Shown: piece after piece, positions 1 through 9,025 of the stretch
Numbering within the stretch: the first letter of the stretch is position 1
How the letters are laid out: every line of letters begins with the position of its first letter
Assembly (NCBI GenBank): GCA_012839295.1
Contig: DUNO01000057.1
Coordinates: forward strand, 1-64,000
Length of the DNA: 64,000 nucleotides
Reading direction: 5' to 3'
Source of the DNA: Clostridiales bacterium
GTDB lineage: Bacteria; Bacillota; Clostridia; Lachnospirales; Lachnospiraceae
Notes under the pieces: model-generated
The model's database searches: none
What the model saw: the letters and a program-made list of their open reading frames with translations, nothing else
What the model was told of the DNA's origin: nothing
Position numbers and translations under genes: made by a program

Positions 1-44
1 ACGGCGGGTACTTTATCTTCAGCAGATATCTTTCCTTTTGACAT
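1..44 (-). CDS. N-terminus of a probable transposase/HTH protein (cut by window edge)
   Basis: A GGAGGGA ribosome site at about 53-59 precedes an ATG at 44, and the reading frame stays open to the window edge. Only 14 residues are visible, starting MSKGKISAEDKV. That start resembles helix-turn-helix OrfA-type transposase proteins of the IS3 group, but the piece is too short to be sure. The rest lies outside the window. Confidence 0.4.
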   Translation of the reverse strand, partial: MSKGKISAEDKVPA

Positions 45-119
45 AAAATAAACTCCCTCCTAAGTAAACAAGTTTTTATTATTTCACTTGTCTACCCAGA
101 AGGGAGCATATCACACTAA

Positions 120-633
120 CTATCTGTTAGTTTTCAACAGCCCCTTTGTATAACCCACACCGTAGACCGAGAGGAGGTGACCGGTGGAAATTAGAATTGC
201 GCTCTCATTGGTATCGTAGGCTGAGCCATCAATCCGAGTGACATTGGCCTTTGCATCCATACACACGCCGTAAAGCTTCATTTTTGATTGGTTTATAGAG
301 GATAGAGATGGTAGCAATTCCGCCCGTGAGTTTACATGCAGCTTTTTGTAAATGGCTGTTTGATAGGTATTGGCGGTGGAATACCCAATGCTAAGCTGTT
401 TTGCAGCCTCTTTCAGGCTATAACCCCCCAACAAAATAAAAAACGTCTCTTTTTCTCGGGGGGGTAAGACTTTCCATCAGCTCTGATTTTTCGACAGCGT
501 CAAGCTCCAGCTTTTTCCCATAACGCGTCGGAGTACCGGGAATCGCCGTTTCCATCTCCAGTACCTCCATCGTTTCTGATTTTGATTTGATAAAAATTTC
601 TTTAATCTTACTCATTAACCCCAAGTCAATCAC
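120..633 (-). pseudogene. LuxR-type HTH regulator, frameshifted in a C7 run
   Basis: Two overlapping frames together make one protein. The upstream frame (418-633) reaches ESLTPP and then goes out of frame. The downstream frame (120-434) resumes with GGYSLKEAAKQLSIGYSTA and continues through NTYQTAIYKKLHVNSRAEL, a standard LuxR (GerE) four-helix DNA-binding domain. Removing one base from the run of seven C (minus strand, about 464-470) restores LTPREKETFFILLGGYSLK, the usual LuxR entry motif. About 55 extra residues follow the HTH domain and I do not recognise them. There is no receiver or PAS domain before it. The indel could be a real mutation, a phase-variable tract or a sequencing error. 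An upstream GGAGG overlaps the GTG/TTG start choices, so the exact start is uncertain. Confidence 0.7.
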
Positions 634-987
634 CTCCTAATCAGCGTTTTGGAATACTTAAAATATAGCCGCAGAAACACCCGGCGTCACTTCAGTAATT
701 CACGTGATATACGCAAAAATCCCCTCTCATTAGTTCTAATGAGAGGGGATTAAAAGAGGATGCAAAAATCAATCCTTATAACAACCATGGCGGATTCCCA
801 GCCCCGCTTAGGAATAAAACCATAATCAACTCCACAGCTATCAATTTTGTGTCAAAATAATAATTTGCAAAAGATTTCATCCCGCAAATCTACACAATAA
901 AAATCAATACAAATACAAGCGGAGGCTATTTTGGAATAACCTCCAAATTAGCTCAATTATACAATTTCTCAATTAATATCCATTTTT
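634..987. other. Intergenic stretch downstream of the ecf operon
   Basis: About 350 bases without a convincing gene. The only clear structure is the terminator hairpin at 718-751. The rest is AT-rich and gives no coherent translation on either strand. Confidence 0.5.
713..751 (-). terminator. Rho-independent terminator of the ecf operon
   Basis: A perfect 15-bp stem (718-732 with 737-751) with a 4-base loop. Read on the minus strand it is followed by a short T run (GGGGATTTTTG). It lies downstream of the last ecf gene, which ends at 988. Confidence 0.75.
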
Positions 988-2415
988 TTAACCATAATCA
1001 CCAATATGAACAACACGTTGACATGCTAAATCAATAAATTCATAATCATGGCTAATTATAATTATTACAGTTCCCTTTGTAGATTTTTCTTCTATTAATT
1101 TGACAATCTGTTTCATGTTTAATGCGTCTAATCCGGAAGTTGGCTCATCAAAAATCAAGATATCAGGTTGCCGCATCAAACCCACTGCAAAAGTCAGACG
1201 CTGCTTCTGACCACCTGACAAGGTTGCCGGATGCTGCTCCCGATATTCCCAAAGATTCAACTCTCTAAGAAGTTTTTCTGCCAATTGTCTGTTTGATTCA
1301 CTTTGCTCCATACCGAGCATCATTTCATTTATAACGCTATCAGAAAAAAGTTGATAATCTGTATCTTGTAAAACAAACCAAGAATGATTCAAACGATACT
1401 TGGAACGAATTGTTTTAGAAGCAAGTTTGATTTCTCCGCTATTTTCAATCAACAATCCGCAAATTGTTTTGGCCAGAGTCGTTTTACCAACACCATTCTT
1501 TCCTGTAATTGCAACAACATCACCCTTTTTAAAATCAAAATTCAAATGAGTTAAGATTGGCTTACTAAAACGATTATATGATATTGCCAAATCATTAATT
1601 TCCAGATATGAATTTGAACCATCATGGTTTTTTTCAAGAGATTCTTTTACTTTCAGCTGCTTCATCTTATTGCTTCGCAGCCCAAAGTAATCAAGCTCTT
1701 TTTCAGTTAGTGCAGCAAATTCGTCCAGCGTCCAACGTGCATCGATTTCTCCGTTTTTCATATATACTACTTCATCAAGAACTTCCATCAAGAAAAAAAA
1801 CCGATGTTCTGCAATTATGATTGTCTTTCCCATATCTTTTAATTGTTTAATCAATTCAGCTAAAAGCCAGGCAGAACGATTGTCAAGATTAGCTGACGGT
1901 TCATCAAGGACATAGATATCCGGATCATTAATCTGAGCTGCCGCCATCGCTACTTTTTGTTTTTCTCCACTTGAAAGATTTATTAATTTTTGGTTTTTAA
2001 GATATGATATTTCATTGTATTCGAGAATCGAATTCATTCTTTCCTTAATCCATTTTGGGCTTTTTCCATAATTCTCAGCGGAAAACGCAACTTCATCAAT
2101 CACAGTTGAAGTAAAAAATTGTGACCGTGCATCTTGAAATACACTTCCTACATATAACCCATATTCCCAGGCTTCCATTTGATTGGTCTTTTTATCATTA
2201 ATAATGATATCCCCACTTAATTCGCCCTCATAATAATGAGGTATGAGTCCGTTAATAAGCCGGGTCAATGTTGTTTTCCCGCATCCAGATGAACCCGTGA
2301 TTAAGATACAAGAACCTTTTTTAATATTTATAGAGATATGTTTTAACTGCTCTTCCGCATTATTATAACTGAAAGACACATCGACCAAGCTGATTATGTT
2401 TTTACTTTTCGGCAT
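988..2415 (-). CDS. ECF transporter ATPase with two fused ATP-binding domains
   Basis: About 475 residues carrying two complete ABC nucleotide-binding domains in one chain. The first has Walker A GSSGCGKTT, signature LSSGEKQ and Walker B VLDEPSANLD. The second has GKNGVGKTT, LSGGQKQ and IFDEPTSGLD. In energy-coupling-factor (ECF) importers, such a fused ATPase replaces the separate EcfA and EcfA' and powers substrate uptake with EcfT and an S-component. The start is placed at 2415 because AAGGAG lies nine bases upstream; an ATG-in-frame codon at 2421 is too close. It is the last gene of ecfS-ecfT-ecfA, 12 bases after ecfT. The gene is AT-rich compared with the ABC pair at 4.2-7.7 kb. Confidence 0.9.
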   Translation of the reverse strand: MPKSKNIISLVDVSFSYNNAEEQLKHISINIKKGSCILITGSSGCGKTTLTRLINGLIPHYYEGELSGDIIINDKKTNQMEAWEYGLYVGSVFQDARSQFFTSTVIDEVAFSAENYGKSPKWIKERMNSILEYNEISYLKNQKLINLSSGEKQKVAMAAAQINDPDIYVLDEPSANLDNRSAWLLAELIKQLKDMGKTIIIAEHRFFFLMEVLDEVVYMKNGEIDARWTLDEFAALTEKELDYFGLRSNKMKQLKVKESLEKNHDGSNSYLEINDLAISYNRFSKPILTHLNFDFKKGDVVAITGKNGVGKTTLAKTICGLLIENSGEIKLASKTIRSKYRLNHSWFVLQDTDYQLFSDSVINEMMLGMEQSESNRQLAEKLLRELNLWEYREQHPATLSGGQKQRLTFAVGLMRQPDILIFDEPTSGLDALNMKQIVKLIEEKSTKGTVIIIISHDYEFIDLACQRVVHIGDYG

Positions 2416-2427
2416 TACCAAAACTCC

Positions 2428-3120
2428 TTATCTTATAAATAAAAACACACAGATGCTCCACACAACAAAAAGAACGACCATTGAAACATCGAACCATTTA
2501 ACCTGAATGACGTAAATTGAGGTTCTCATTGCAGGGTAATCAATCCCCTTGGTACTTGCAGAAGCAGCAAGTTCATCTGAAATCTTTAGGGTACGCATCA
2601 TGAGTGGCACAATTGTATATTCAAAGCTATTGAGCGGGTGCAGCCAATTCTTTGGCTGCTTAAACGAAAGTCCTCTTAATTTTGAAGACATTTGAATTGC
2701 CTCGCTTTCATATTGCATGATTGGAAAGAATCGTAATGTCACCGAAAACGTAATTAAAATGTTCTTTGGTATTTTAATTTTTTGCAGCGATGCTATGAGT
2801 CTTCCAGATGGCACATCCTGCAGCACACTTGCAATTAACAAAATTGGCATGAATCTCAAAGCTAAAAATGTAAAGAATCCCAATAACTTAATGAACTGCT
2901 GATCCGACTGTTGAATTACATGATGCATGCCATAAATTAAAACCAGAAATACTATTGAATTAAATGCTTTTCGATATTTCCCGTTTAAAATAAGAAAAAG
3001 AAGAGAAAATCCATTTAATGCCATCAACTGATTTACATTTGCAAATAGCACCAAACATCCCATTAAGATAAGAATAATTAACTGTATCCGTGGATCAATC
3101 TCTATTTTTTTGTTTTTCAT
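2428..3120 (-). CDS. ECF transporter transmembrane subunit EcfT
   Basis: 230 residues with hydrophobic segments near the N-terminus and C-terminus. A central cytoplasmic part contains SSKLRGL and later AASASTKGID, the Ala-Arg/Gly-type coupling helices by which EcfT contacts the ATPases. It couples ATP hydrolysis in the preceding ATPase entry to movement of the S-component. It sits between the S-component gene (85 bases upstream) and the ATPase gene (12 bases downstream), so the three probably share a transcript. Confidence 0.88.
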   Translation of the reverse strand: MKNKKIEIDPRIQLIILILMGCLVLFANVNQLMALNGFSLLFLILNGKYRKAFNSIVFLVLIYGMHHVIQQSDQQFIKLLGFFTFLALRFMPILLIASVLQDVPSGRLIASLQKIKIPKNILITFSVTLRFFPIMQYESEAIQMSSKLRGLSFKQPKNWLHPLNSFEYTIVPLMMRTLKISDELAASASTKGIDYPAMRTSIYVIQVKWFDVSMVVLFVVWSICVFLFIR

Positions 3121-3205
3121 TGATTTACCACCTACATTTTGAAGTATTTTCTAAGTGCAAAAGAAAGTCCGACAAGATGTATCGGACTTTTTAATGCTTG
3201 AACTA

Positions 3206-3814
3206 TCAACCAATTGATATAAAACCAGATTTCACAAAGTGTTTCTTTAAAAGTTTATATCCGAACAAGCAGCCTAGGTAAATGCCACCAACAACAGCGA
3301 CGATTGCCACAACGATCCAAACCGGAGTTGTCATATACTTAATGTAAGCATCACGTAAAGCGCCTTCAACCTGCATCGTAGATAAGTAATATTCAGCCGA
3401 AATCGCCATAACAATATAATTACAAAAGCCATATATTAAATTATAAATAATATAGGCAACCGCCTGACTTTTAAAACTTCTGTACTTCCCACTTTTTGCC
3501 AATACAATCTCACCAAGCAATCCACCGACCAAAACAAACGGTAAGACAAATGGTGCTCCCATAATGGTATAGAACAAACCATTAATTACGCCAAAGATAA
3601 ATAAAGTCCCTTTCTTCCCCACTTTAAAAGCCATCAATAAATAAATTGGACACGTAAAGAATAAAACAAATGCCGTTGCGAATGGATAAGCCCACACAAG
3701 GAAAGGAATCGTAAGCATTGATAAAGCAAATGAAATTACCAAGCTTACCACTGTATAAAGACCAATTGTCAGATAATCTTTTGATATTAATTTTGTTGAA
3801 TTTTTACTTTTCAT
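3206..3814 (-). CDS. ECF S-component of the MptD/Trep_Strep type
   Basis: 202 residues and about six membrane segments. The N-terminal LISKDYLTIGLYTVVSLV and the following pattern match the MptD/Trep_Strep family of putative ECF substrate-binding subunits. The substrate of this family is not firmly known; the pairing with exporter-fold ABC genes suggests a metal chelate or similar ligand (inference). RBS GGAGGAAT precedes the ATG at 3814. It stands in the place where the original S-component of the upstream operon has decayed (see 3850-4167). Confidence 0.85.
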   Translation of the reverse strand: MKSKNSTKLISKDYLTIGLYTVVSLVISFALSMLTIPFLVWAYPFATAFVLFFTCPIYLLMAFKVGKKGTLFIFGVINGLFYTIMGAPFVLPFVLVGGLLGEIVLAKSGKYRSFKSQAVAYIIYNLIYGFCNYIVMAISAEYYLSTMQVEGALRDAYIKYMTTPVWIVVAIVAVVGGIYLGCLFGYKLLKKHFVKSGFISIG

Positions 3815-3849
3815 TCTATAATTCCTCCTACATAATAATATATTTTAGG

Positions 3850-4167
3850 CATAGAATACCCATCTGAGAGTTAAGGAGAGTAATGCGTCTGCATATGTAT
3901 CGCCGCAGCCCGCCCGGTTCTCCGCAAAACAGGAGTCACGCATGAAGAACAGCGCGAGTACAGCACCCATCACCCATTCGTTACCATGCCAAGGCTCTCA
4001 CCTTTGTTAAAAAGAGTATTAAGGGGAGTCGACCAAAGGGCAAGTAGGGGCAAAAGAGCATCATACCGGGATATAATCGATCATTCCTGTCGCGAAGAAC
4101 AATACAAAGTAAAGTGCCGTGAAGATGCTACCGTGATCAGCTTCTTGGCATCCAGTTTGTTTTCCAT
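3850..4167 (-). pseudogene. Decayed second MptD-type S-component gene
   Basis: An ATG at 4167, 27 bases after the stop of the ABC gene, opens MENKLDAKKLITV. Restoring one lost G (in GTAGCATC) continues as GIFTALYFVLFFATGMI then IPV, the typical MptD N-terminus. Further pieces such as MMLFCP and LILFLTKV follow in shifted frames down to about 3850. The sequence is GC-rich like the ABC pair and unlike the intact AT-rich ecfS that follows. At least three frame changes mean it cannot make a protein. The left limit is approximate. Confidence 0.7.
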
Positions 4168-4193
4168 CAGTTGCCGGGCATTTCAAACCAGAC

Positions 4194-5942
4194 CTAAGCC
4201 TGTGTTTCCGCGCGGATTCTCCAGCTTTTTGCCTGTTGGCGCCGTTGCCAGAGGTTTTTGTACTGCCCCTCCCTGGCAAGAAGCTCCTCATGTGTGCCAC
4301 GCTGGACGATGCACCCGTCATCAATAACCAGAATCTGATCGGCTCGCTTGATGGTAGAAAGCCTGTGGGCGATGATAATCAGCGTTTTGTCGCGGACCAG
4401 CTCGTTAATGGCCTCCTGAATGTATTTTTCATTATCAGGATCAACGCTTGCCGTCGCCTCATCCAGCAAAACAATCGGCGCATCCTTTAGGATGGCGCGC
4501 GCGATAGATATCCTCTGCTTTTCGCCGCCTGAAAGCGTTGACCCACCCTCGCCGATCACCGTGTCATATCCGTCCGGCAGCGCCGCAATAAAGTCATGGC
4601 AGCGGGCCTTTTTCGCGGCTTCAATAATATCCTCACGGGTGGCGTCCGGGCTTCCGAAACGAATATTGTTTTCAATCGTATCATGGAACAGATACACACG
4701 CTGGAATACCATGCTGACATGGCGCAGCAGGCTGTCGCAGGTCATTTCCCGCACATCAACCCCGCCGATCTTTATTGTCCCCTTTTGTGCGTCCCAGAAC
4801 CTCACAATCAAATTGGCAATGGTGGTTTTCCCGGAGCCGGATGCACCGACAAGCGCCGTCATGCTCCGCTCCTTCGCGGTGAACGTAATGTTTTTCAGCG
4901 TTTCTTTTTCTTCATAGCTGAAGGTGACGTTCTCAAAGGTTATATCGAACGAGTTCAGCAAAATGTCCCTGCCCTGTGCGTCAATAATCGGAACTTCCTT
5001 CAGCTTCTCATAGCGGTCAAGTCCCGCTTCCATCACACGCATCATAGCCGCTCCGCTGGCAAGGCCCATTGCGGGCTGATAAATCCGAAAAATGAACAGC
5101 ACAACCATTGCCACGACAGGCAAACCCATTTCGCCATTAAAGAACTGCCAGAAGGAGAGGAACAGAACCGCCGCAATGGCGAACGCGTAGCAGTGCAGAT
5201 AGCGCGTGACCGGCTTCACCATGTTGTGTTCGAATTCAATGGCATGGCGGCGGTTATCGTCTATTGCGCTGTCAATGCGTTTGGCGGCACTTCCCGACAT
5301 ACGAAGCGCTTTGATCACGGAAATTCCTTCTGTATATTCCAGGACTGCCCCCGTGATTTTTGCCGCTTCCTCCTGCCGGATTTTTGCCTGGCGCCTGGTC
5401 ACCTTCTCAATGGCATGAAACGCGACAAGCGCAAGGACGCAGCCGACGATGGAAGCCATCGCCACACGCCAATCCACCCACAGCAGAAAAGCGCAGGCGA
5501 TGACGATGGAGATCAGTCCGGATATCACATCATCAAGCTTTGTCATGCCATAGTCCTCCGCAAAACTCAGGTCTCCGGTAATGACGCTAGTCACATTACC
5601 GATGTTACCGTCCGTGAAGTAACTCATTGGAAACCGTTTGAATAAATCACCGATCTTAACTCGCTCGCGGGCGGCGACACGGCAGGCCGCGTCACTTTGC
5701 AGCCGTACAAAGCTATAACGCAGCACCCACCGAACCGCAAGGGAGGCTAAAACCATAAAAAATGCCGTCCACGCGTAGACAGAGGTGAGCGTATGATCCG
5801 TAATTTTGATGATCACCAGCAGCGCGGCATAAACCGGGAAGTTGGCCAACATGCCCTCCACAAAACTGATGGCGGCAGCCACTTTAAGCTTCCAGGCATC
5901 CTTGCCGGAAAAGCGCAATAAGCGCGAGATGAATTTAAGCAT
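4194..5942 (-). CDS. ABC half-transporter (membrane domain plus ATPase), second of pair
   Basis: 582 residues. An exporter-fold six-helix membrane domain (about 1-320) is followed by an ATPase with Walker A LVGASGSGKTT, signature LSGGEKQRISIARA, Walker B IVLLDEATASVD and the switch His in IIIAHRLST. The layout matches heterodimeric half-transporters such as YbtPQ and IrtAB, which have an exporter fold but import siderophores; import here is inference from the linked ECF genes. It overlaps the first half-transporter by 8 bases, a sign of translational coupling. RBS GGAGGTACC precedes the ATG at 5942. GC content is visibly higher than in the flanks, suggesting separate ancestry. Confidence 0.88.
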   Translation of the reverse strand: MLKFISRLLRFSGKDAWKLKVAAAISFVEGMLANFPVYAALLVIIKITDHTLTSVYAWTAFFMVLASLAVRWVLRYSFVRLQSDAACRVAARERVKIGDLFKRFPMSYFTDGNIGNVTSVITGDLSFAEDYGMTKLDDVISGLISIVIACAFLLWVDWRVAMASIVGCVLALVAFHAIEKVTRRQAKIRQEEAAKITGAVLEYTEGISVIKALRMSGSAAKRIDSAIDDNRRHAIEFEHNMVKPVTRYLHCYAFAIAAVLFLSFWQFFNGEMGLPVVAMVVLFIFRIYQPAMGLASGAAMMRVMEAGLDRYEKLKEVPIIDAQGRDILLNSFDITFENVTFSYEEKETLKNITFTAKERSMTALVGASGSGKTTIANLIVRFWDAQKGTIKIGGVDVREMTCDSLLRHVSMVFQRVYLFHDTIENNIRFGSPDATREDIIEAAKKARCHDFIAALPDGYDTVIGEGGSTLSGGEKQRISIARAILKDAPIVLLDEATASVDPDNEKYIQEAINELVRDKTLIIIAHRLSTIKRADQILVIDDGCIVQRGTHEELLAREGQYKNLWQRRQQAKSWRIRAETQA

Positions 5943-7680
5943 GTTCGGTACCTCCTATATCCCAGTCCATTGACTCCATATGCGCATCCCACAGCTTTTT
6001 ATACAGCGGGGAGTGCGCGATCAGCTCCGCGTGCTTCCCTTGCCCTGCCACCCGCCCGTTTTCCAGCAGGACGATATTGTCGGCGTCTATGATCGTCGAC
6101 AGCCTGTGCGCCACGATAATGACGGTCTTGCCCGCAATCAGCCTTGAGAGGGCTTCTTGTATTTTGTCCTCGTTTTCGGGATCGGCAAAACTAGTCGCCT
6201 CATCAAGGATGATAACCGGCGCATTTTTCAGCATGGCGCGGGCGATACAAATCCGCTGCTTCTGACCGCCGGACAGCTTATCTCCGGAGGAACCGACAAT
6301 CGTATGGTAGCCATTTGTCATTTCCTGAATAAACTCATGACACTGGGCGAGTTTTGCCATTTCCACAACCTCTTCGTCGGTGGCATTCGGTTTTGCGAAG
6401 CGTATGTTCTCCATCACTGTGGCGTTGAACAAAAAATTATCCTGGGAAACATAGCTGATTTTGTCCATCAGCGAGTCAGACTTAATATCGCGGATGTCCG
6501 TACCCCCAATTTTTACGGCTCCTTCCCGTACGTCCCAGAAGCGCATGATGAGCTTTGCCAGCGTGCTTTTTCCCGCACCGGATTCTCCGATTAAAGCGGT
6601 GACGGAATTCTCGGGCATAGACAGCGACAGGTTTTTGATGATATCGGTGTCGCCGTAAGCAAAGGTGACATTATCAAAGATGACGTCATGCCGCGCCGGT
6701 GCGGGTTTCATTCCTTCCGGCATATCGGGGATTTCAAACATCCCTTCAATTCTTGCGGACTTAAATTTCAACTGAGGAAATTGAGGAATGAAATTGATCA
6801 ACCGCATGGCGGGTATGCCGACGCTCATTCCCAGCAGCAACGACAGCACGAAGGTGGACAGCGCCAGCGTCCCTCCGAGGTACAGCCAAATCCCTACAGG
6901 CAGCATCACGAGCAGCGCGGCGGGGAGCAGGATTACGTAACTTGTCATATAGATAAAGGAATCCTTGTACCATGTAATGGTCTCATTACGGTAATGGTCG
7001 GTCGCGTCACTGTATTTTTTGAAGGAACGGCTCTGTTGTCCGAATACCTTGATGACCTCCATGCCGGAGATGTACTCAATGATCGTACTCGTCATCTTTT
7101 CGTTTGCGGCATACCACGAATGCATGCGCTTGAACCCGTCCACAATCATAAACATAACCGGAATCATCCCAAGGATAATCGTAGCCAGCGCCGCAAGTGC
7201 CATGCGCCAATCCACAACAAACATCGTGAGCAGCACGATCCCGAAGGTAAACAAATTAGCAAAGCCCTCCGGTATGGCATGGGCTAGAATAAGCTCCATT
7301 TCCTCGATGTTTTCCACAAAGTTTTTCTTTGCTGCGCCCTTGCCGTAAGCCTGAACATCGCCCATGGAGATTTTCAGCATTTTGTCTGCCACACGCCGGC
7401 GCATTCCGGCGAGCGTATGATATGCCAGCTGATGAGACGCGTCAAGCCCCATGCCGTTCAACTGGTTTTTCAGAAGCAGGCAAACAAATATTCCCGCTGC
7501 CATAGAAAGCAGCCACGGCAACGAGGGGGTGCCCTCTCCAAGGAACCTGTTCAGCACTAAGCTGACGATAAAGAACGGCACGACTGAAAACAGCACCGAC
7601 AAGGTCAAAAAGAGAATGGCCTTGGTCATAAGCGGTTTTTTGTCTCCCGCATAGGATAATACGCGTAAGTAATCTTTCAT
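5935..7680 (-). CDS. ABC half-transporter (membrane domain plus ATPase), first of pair
   Basis: 581 residues starting MKDYLRVLSYAG. The start at 7680 is fixed by GAAAGGAGTG just upstream; an in-frame ATG at 7857 has no ribosome site and would add an unlikely hydrophilic leader. The membrane domain runs to about residue 310. The ATPase has LIGESGAGKST, LSGGQKQRICIARA and VIILDEATSFAD, where the Asp after Walker B is followed by Pro-Glu as in the partner. It probably pairs with the gene at 4194-5942 to form one transporter. The long upstream region holds several palindromes that could be operators. Confidence 0.88.
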   Translation of the reverse strand: MKDYLRVLSYAGDKKPLMTKAILFLTLSVLFSVVPFFIVSLVLNRFLGEGTPSLPWLLSMAAGIFVCLLLKNQLNGMGLDASHQLAYHTLAGMRRRVADKMLKISMGDVQAYGKGAAKKNFVENIEEMELILAHAIPEGFANLFTFGIVLLTMFVVDWRMALAALATIILGMIPVMFMIVDGFKRMHSWYAANEKMTSTIIEYISGMEVIKVFGQQSRSFKKYSDATDHYRNETITWYKDSFIYMTSYVILLPAALLVMLPVGIWLYLGGTLALSTFVLSLLLGMSVGIPAMRLINFIPQFPQLKFKSARIEGMFEIPDMPEGMKPAPARHDVIFDNVTFAYGDTDIIKNLSLSMPENSVTALIGESGAGKSTLAKLIMRFWDVREGAVKIGGTDIRDIKSDSLMDKISYVSQDNFLFNATVMENIRFAKPNATDEEVVEMAKLAQCHEFIQEMTNGYHTIVGSSGDKLSGGQKQRICIARAMLKNAPVIILDEATSFADPENEDKIQEALSRLIAGKTVIIVAHRLSTIIDADNIVLLENGRVAGQGKHAELIAHSPLYKKLWDAHMESMDWDIGGTEHA

Positions 7681-7916
7681 AACACTCCTTTCTTCGGTTA
7701 ACCCCGAATGCCCAAAAGGGCTTTCCCGGCTGGGTTGGTTGGCGAGTTTAGAATCGGGGTAAAACCGCCTTATTGGCTGGCGCGTGCAGAGCGAAAATCC
7801 GCACGCGCCGTCATAACCTGCTATTTTCCCTTTAATGAATTCAAGAGCCGCTTTCAAATATATGTAAACAAGCTATCTATCACCCTTCCTCAAACCAATG
7901 ACTGATTATTAATCAT

Positions 7917-7943
7917 AAATGCAAATGAAACGCATTTGCATTT
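7917..7943. promoter_or_regulatory. 11-bp inverted repeat, Fur/Zur-like operator candidate
   Basis: Perfect arms AAATGCAAATG and CATTTGCATTT with a 5-base spacer, about 240 bases upstream of the ABC start. The length and AT-rich symmetry resemble operators of Fur-family metal regulators, though the sequence does not match a specific consensus that I know. A weaker copy is at 8222-8254. Confidence 0.5.
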
Positions 7944-8017
7944 ATTTTATAAGAAATATATTCCAATGTCAAGACCATACGCCCAATTATGCCCCTGATT
8001 TATCTCTTGATTATCTA

Positions 8018-8041
8018 ATCCCCCTATCTCGATAGGGGGAT
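8018..8041. promoter_or_regulatory. Perfect 11-bp inverted repeat with 2-base centre
   Basis: Arms ATCCCCCTATC and GATAGGGGGAT. No T run follows on either strand, so an operator or structured leader is more likely than a terminator. Confidence 0.4.
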
Positions 8042-8102
8042 ATTTCAACCTCTCGGTCGGATTTTATCCATCGATGCAGGGCATAACAAAGCACTCTTTC
8101 TT

Positions 8103-8120
8103 GGTTAGTTACAACTAACC
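8103..8120. promoter_or_regulatory. Palindrome GGTTAGTT-AC-AACTAACC
   Basis: Perfect 8-bp arms. It shares the half-site pattern GTTAG-N6-CTAAC with the palindrome at 8194-8211, 80 bases away, suggesting two sites for one dimeric regulator. Confidence 0.5.
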
Positions 8121-8193
8121 CCTGCATAAAAAAATATGCGGAGACTATTCCATACCGAGAACGGGGTCGACATATAACCGAAGCCCCCACATG

Positions 8194-8211
8194 AGTTAGA
8201 GAACTCTAACT
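8194..8211. promoter_or_regulatory. Palindrome AGTTAGAG-AA-CTCTAACT
   Basis: Perfect 8-bp arms with the same GTTAG-N6-CTAAC frame as 8103-8120. The half-site is loosely like DtxR-family boxes (TTAGG...CCTAA), but that link is only a guess. Confidence 0.5.
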
Positions 8212-8221
8212 ATTATGTCCA

Positions 8222-8254
8222 AAATAATGCAAATGCAACCCGCTCGCATTATTT
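8222..8254. promoter_or_regulatory. Inverted repeat related to the 7917 site
   Basis: Arms AAATAATGC and GCATTATTT around a 15-base centre. The left side reads AATGCAAATGC, close to the arm of the 7917-7943 site. Confidence 0.4.
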
Positions 8255-8393
8255 ATTATAATTTATGCTTATTCTCTTGTCAAGTATTCTTTCCTAAAAA
8301 TCGAATTTGAAAAATCGAATTCTGAATTATAAGCAAAAGCAAACAGAGCCCTGCCATTTTCCCAGTGAATAATCCGGAGCTAATTACACCGTC

Positions 8394-9020
8394 TGTCCGG
8401 TGACAGGAAACCGCTATTCCGGTTTAGTGGAAACCGTCTTTCCGTTGATGGAAACCGTCTAGATATGTCCTTTATAATGTATCCATGCACCATGCGGTGT
8501 AAATACATTTAAGGAGGTCATCACATGACCAAATATCGCGAAATCCTTCGCCTTTCAAGCCTTGGATTCATCCAACAAAACATTGCTTATAGCTGTAGTG
8601 TTTCCAAGAAGACAGTCAATAAAGTTTTGAAGAAAGCCCAAGAGCTTAACATCTCTTGGCCATTATCTGAAACCCAGACCGACGCTATACTAGCAGAATT
8701 GTTTTTCACATCTGCTAAACCTCTTGCTGAAGGCAAAACCAAGCGTATGCCTGACTTTGCCTACATCCGTAAGGAGTTACTCCGTAATGGAGTCAGTAAA
8801 AAACTCCTATGGACTGAATACATGGAGGCGTGCCGCTTGAATGGAGAAGAACCACTCATGTATTCCCAGTTCTGCTATTATATCCAACAGGATGAAGAGA
8901 AACGACGTGCAACCATGCATATCAACCGAAAACCCGGAGAACAGGTTGAGGTTGACTGGGCAGGAGATCCTGCACATGTCATAGATCCCGATACGGGTGA
9001 GATCATCAATGCCTATGTAT
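8394..9020 (+). mobile_element. Left part of an IS21-family element, right part deleted
   Basis: The element starts near the TG at 8394. The end holds three GGAAACCG motifs (8406, 8429, 8450), typical of the multiple terminal repeats of IS21 elements, followed by istA. The sequence switches at about 9015-9022 to the antisense of a helicase gene. istB and the right end are missing, so the element is dead. Confidence 0.75.
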
Positions 9021-9025
9021 CATTC
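8525..9025 (+). pseudogene. istA: IstA transposase, truncated
   Basis: Starts MTKYREILRLSSLGF after AAGGAGG. It carries the N-terminal HTH typical of IS21 IstA and reaches the start of the integrase core at VEVDWAGDPA, whose Asp is the first catalytic residue. After NAYVS the frame enters foreign sequence and the remaining catalytic residues are lost. Full IstA is about 400-500 residues; only about 165 remain. Confidence 0.85.

Larger units (their letters stand above)
7681..8393. promoter_or_regulatory. Long regulatory region upstream of the ABC/ECF operon
   Basis: About 700 bases without a gene. It contains five inverted repeats (7917-7943, 8018-8041, 8103-8120, 8194-8211, 8222-8254), listed separately. 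A divergent regulator gene would be expected here but is absent. The right end is taken by the IS21 remnant. Confidence 0.5.

Noticed and set aside
4420-5645. Long plus-strand frames opposite the ABC half-transporter
   Set aside because: They are antisense shadows of a GC-rich gene; they have no ribosome sites or domains.
6157-7348. Plus-strand frames opposite the first ABC half-transporter
   Set aside because: Same reason: antisense to a strongly supported gene and without conserved motifs.
5935-7857. Longer start for the first ABC half-transporter
   Set aside because: Codons 1-59 have no ribosome site and no transporter-like sequence; the GAAAGGAGTG site fixes 7680.
8018-8041. Rho-independent terminator in the ABC promoter region
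   Set aside because: The stem is perfect but no T run follows on either strand.
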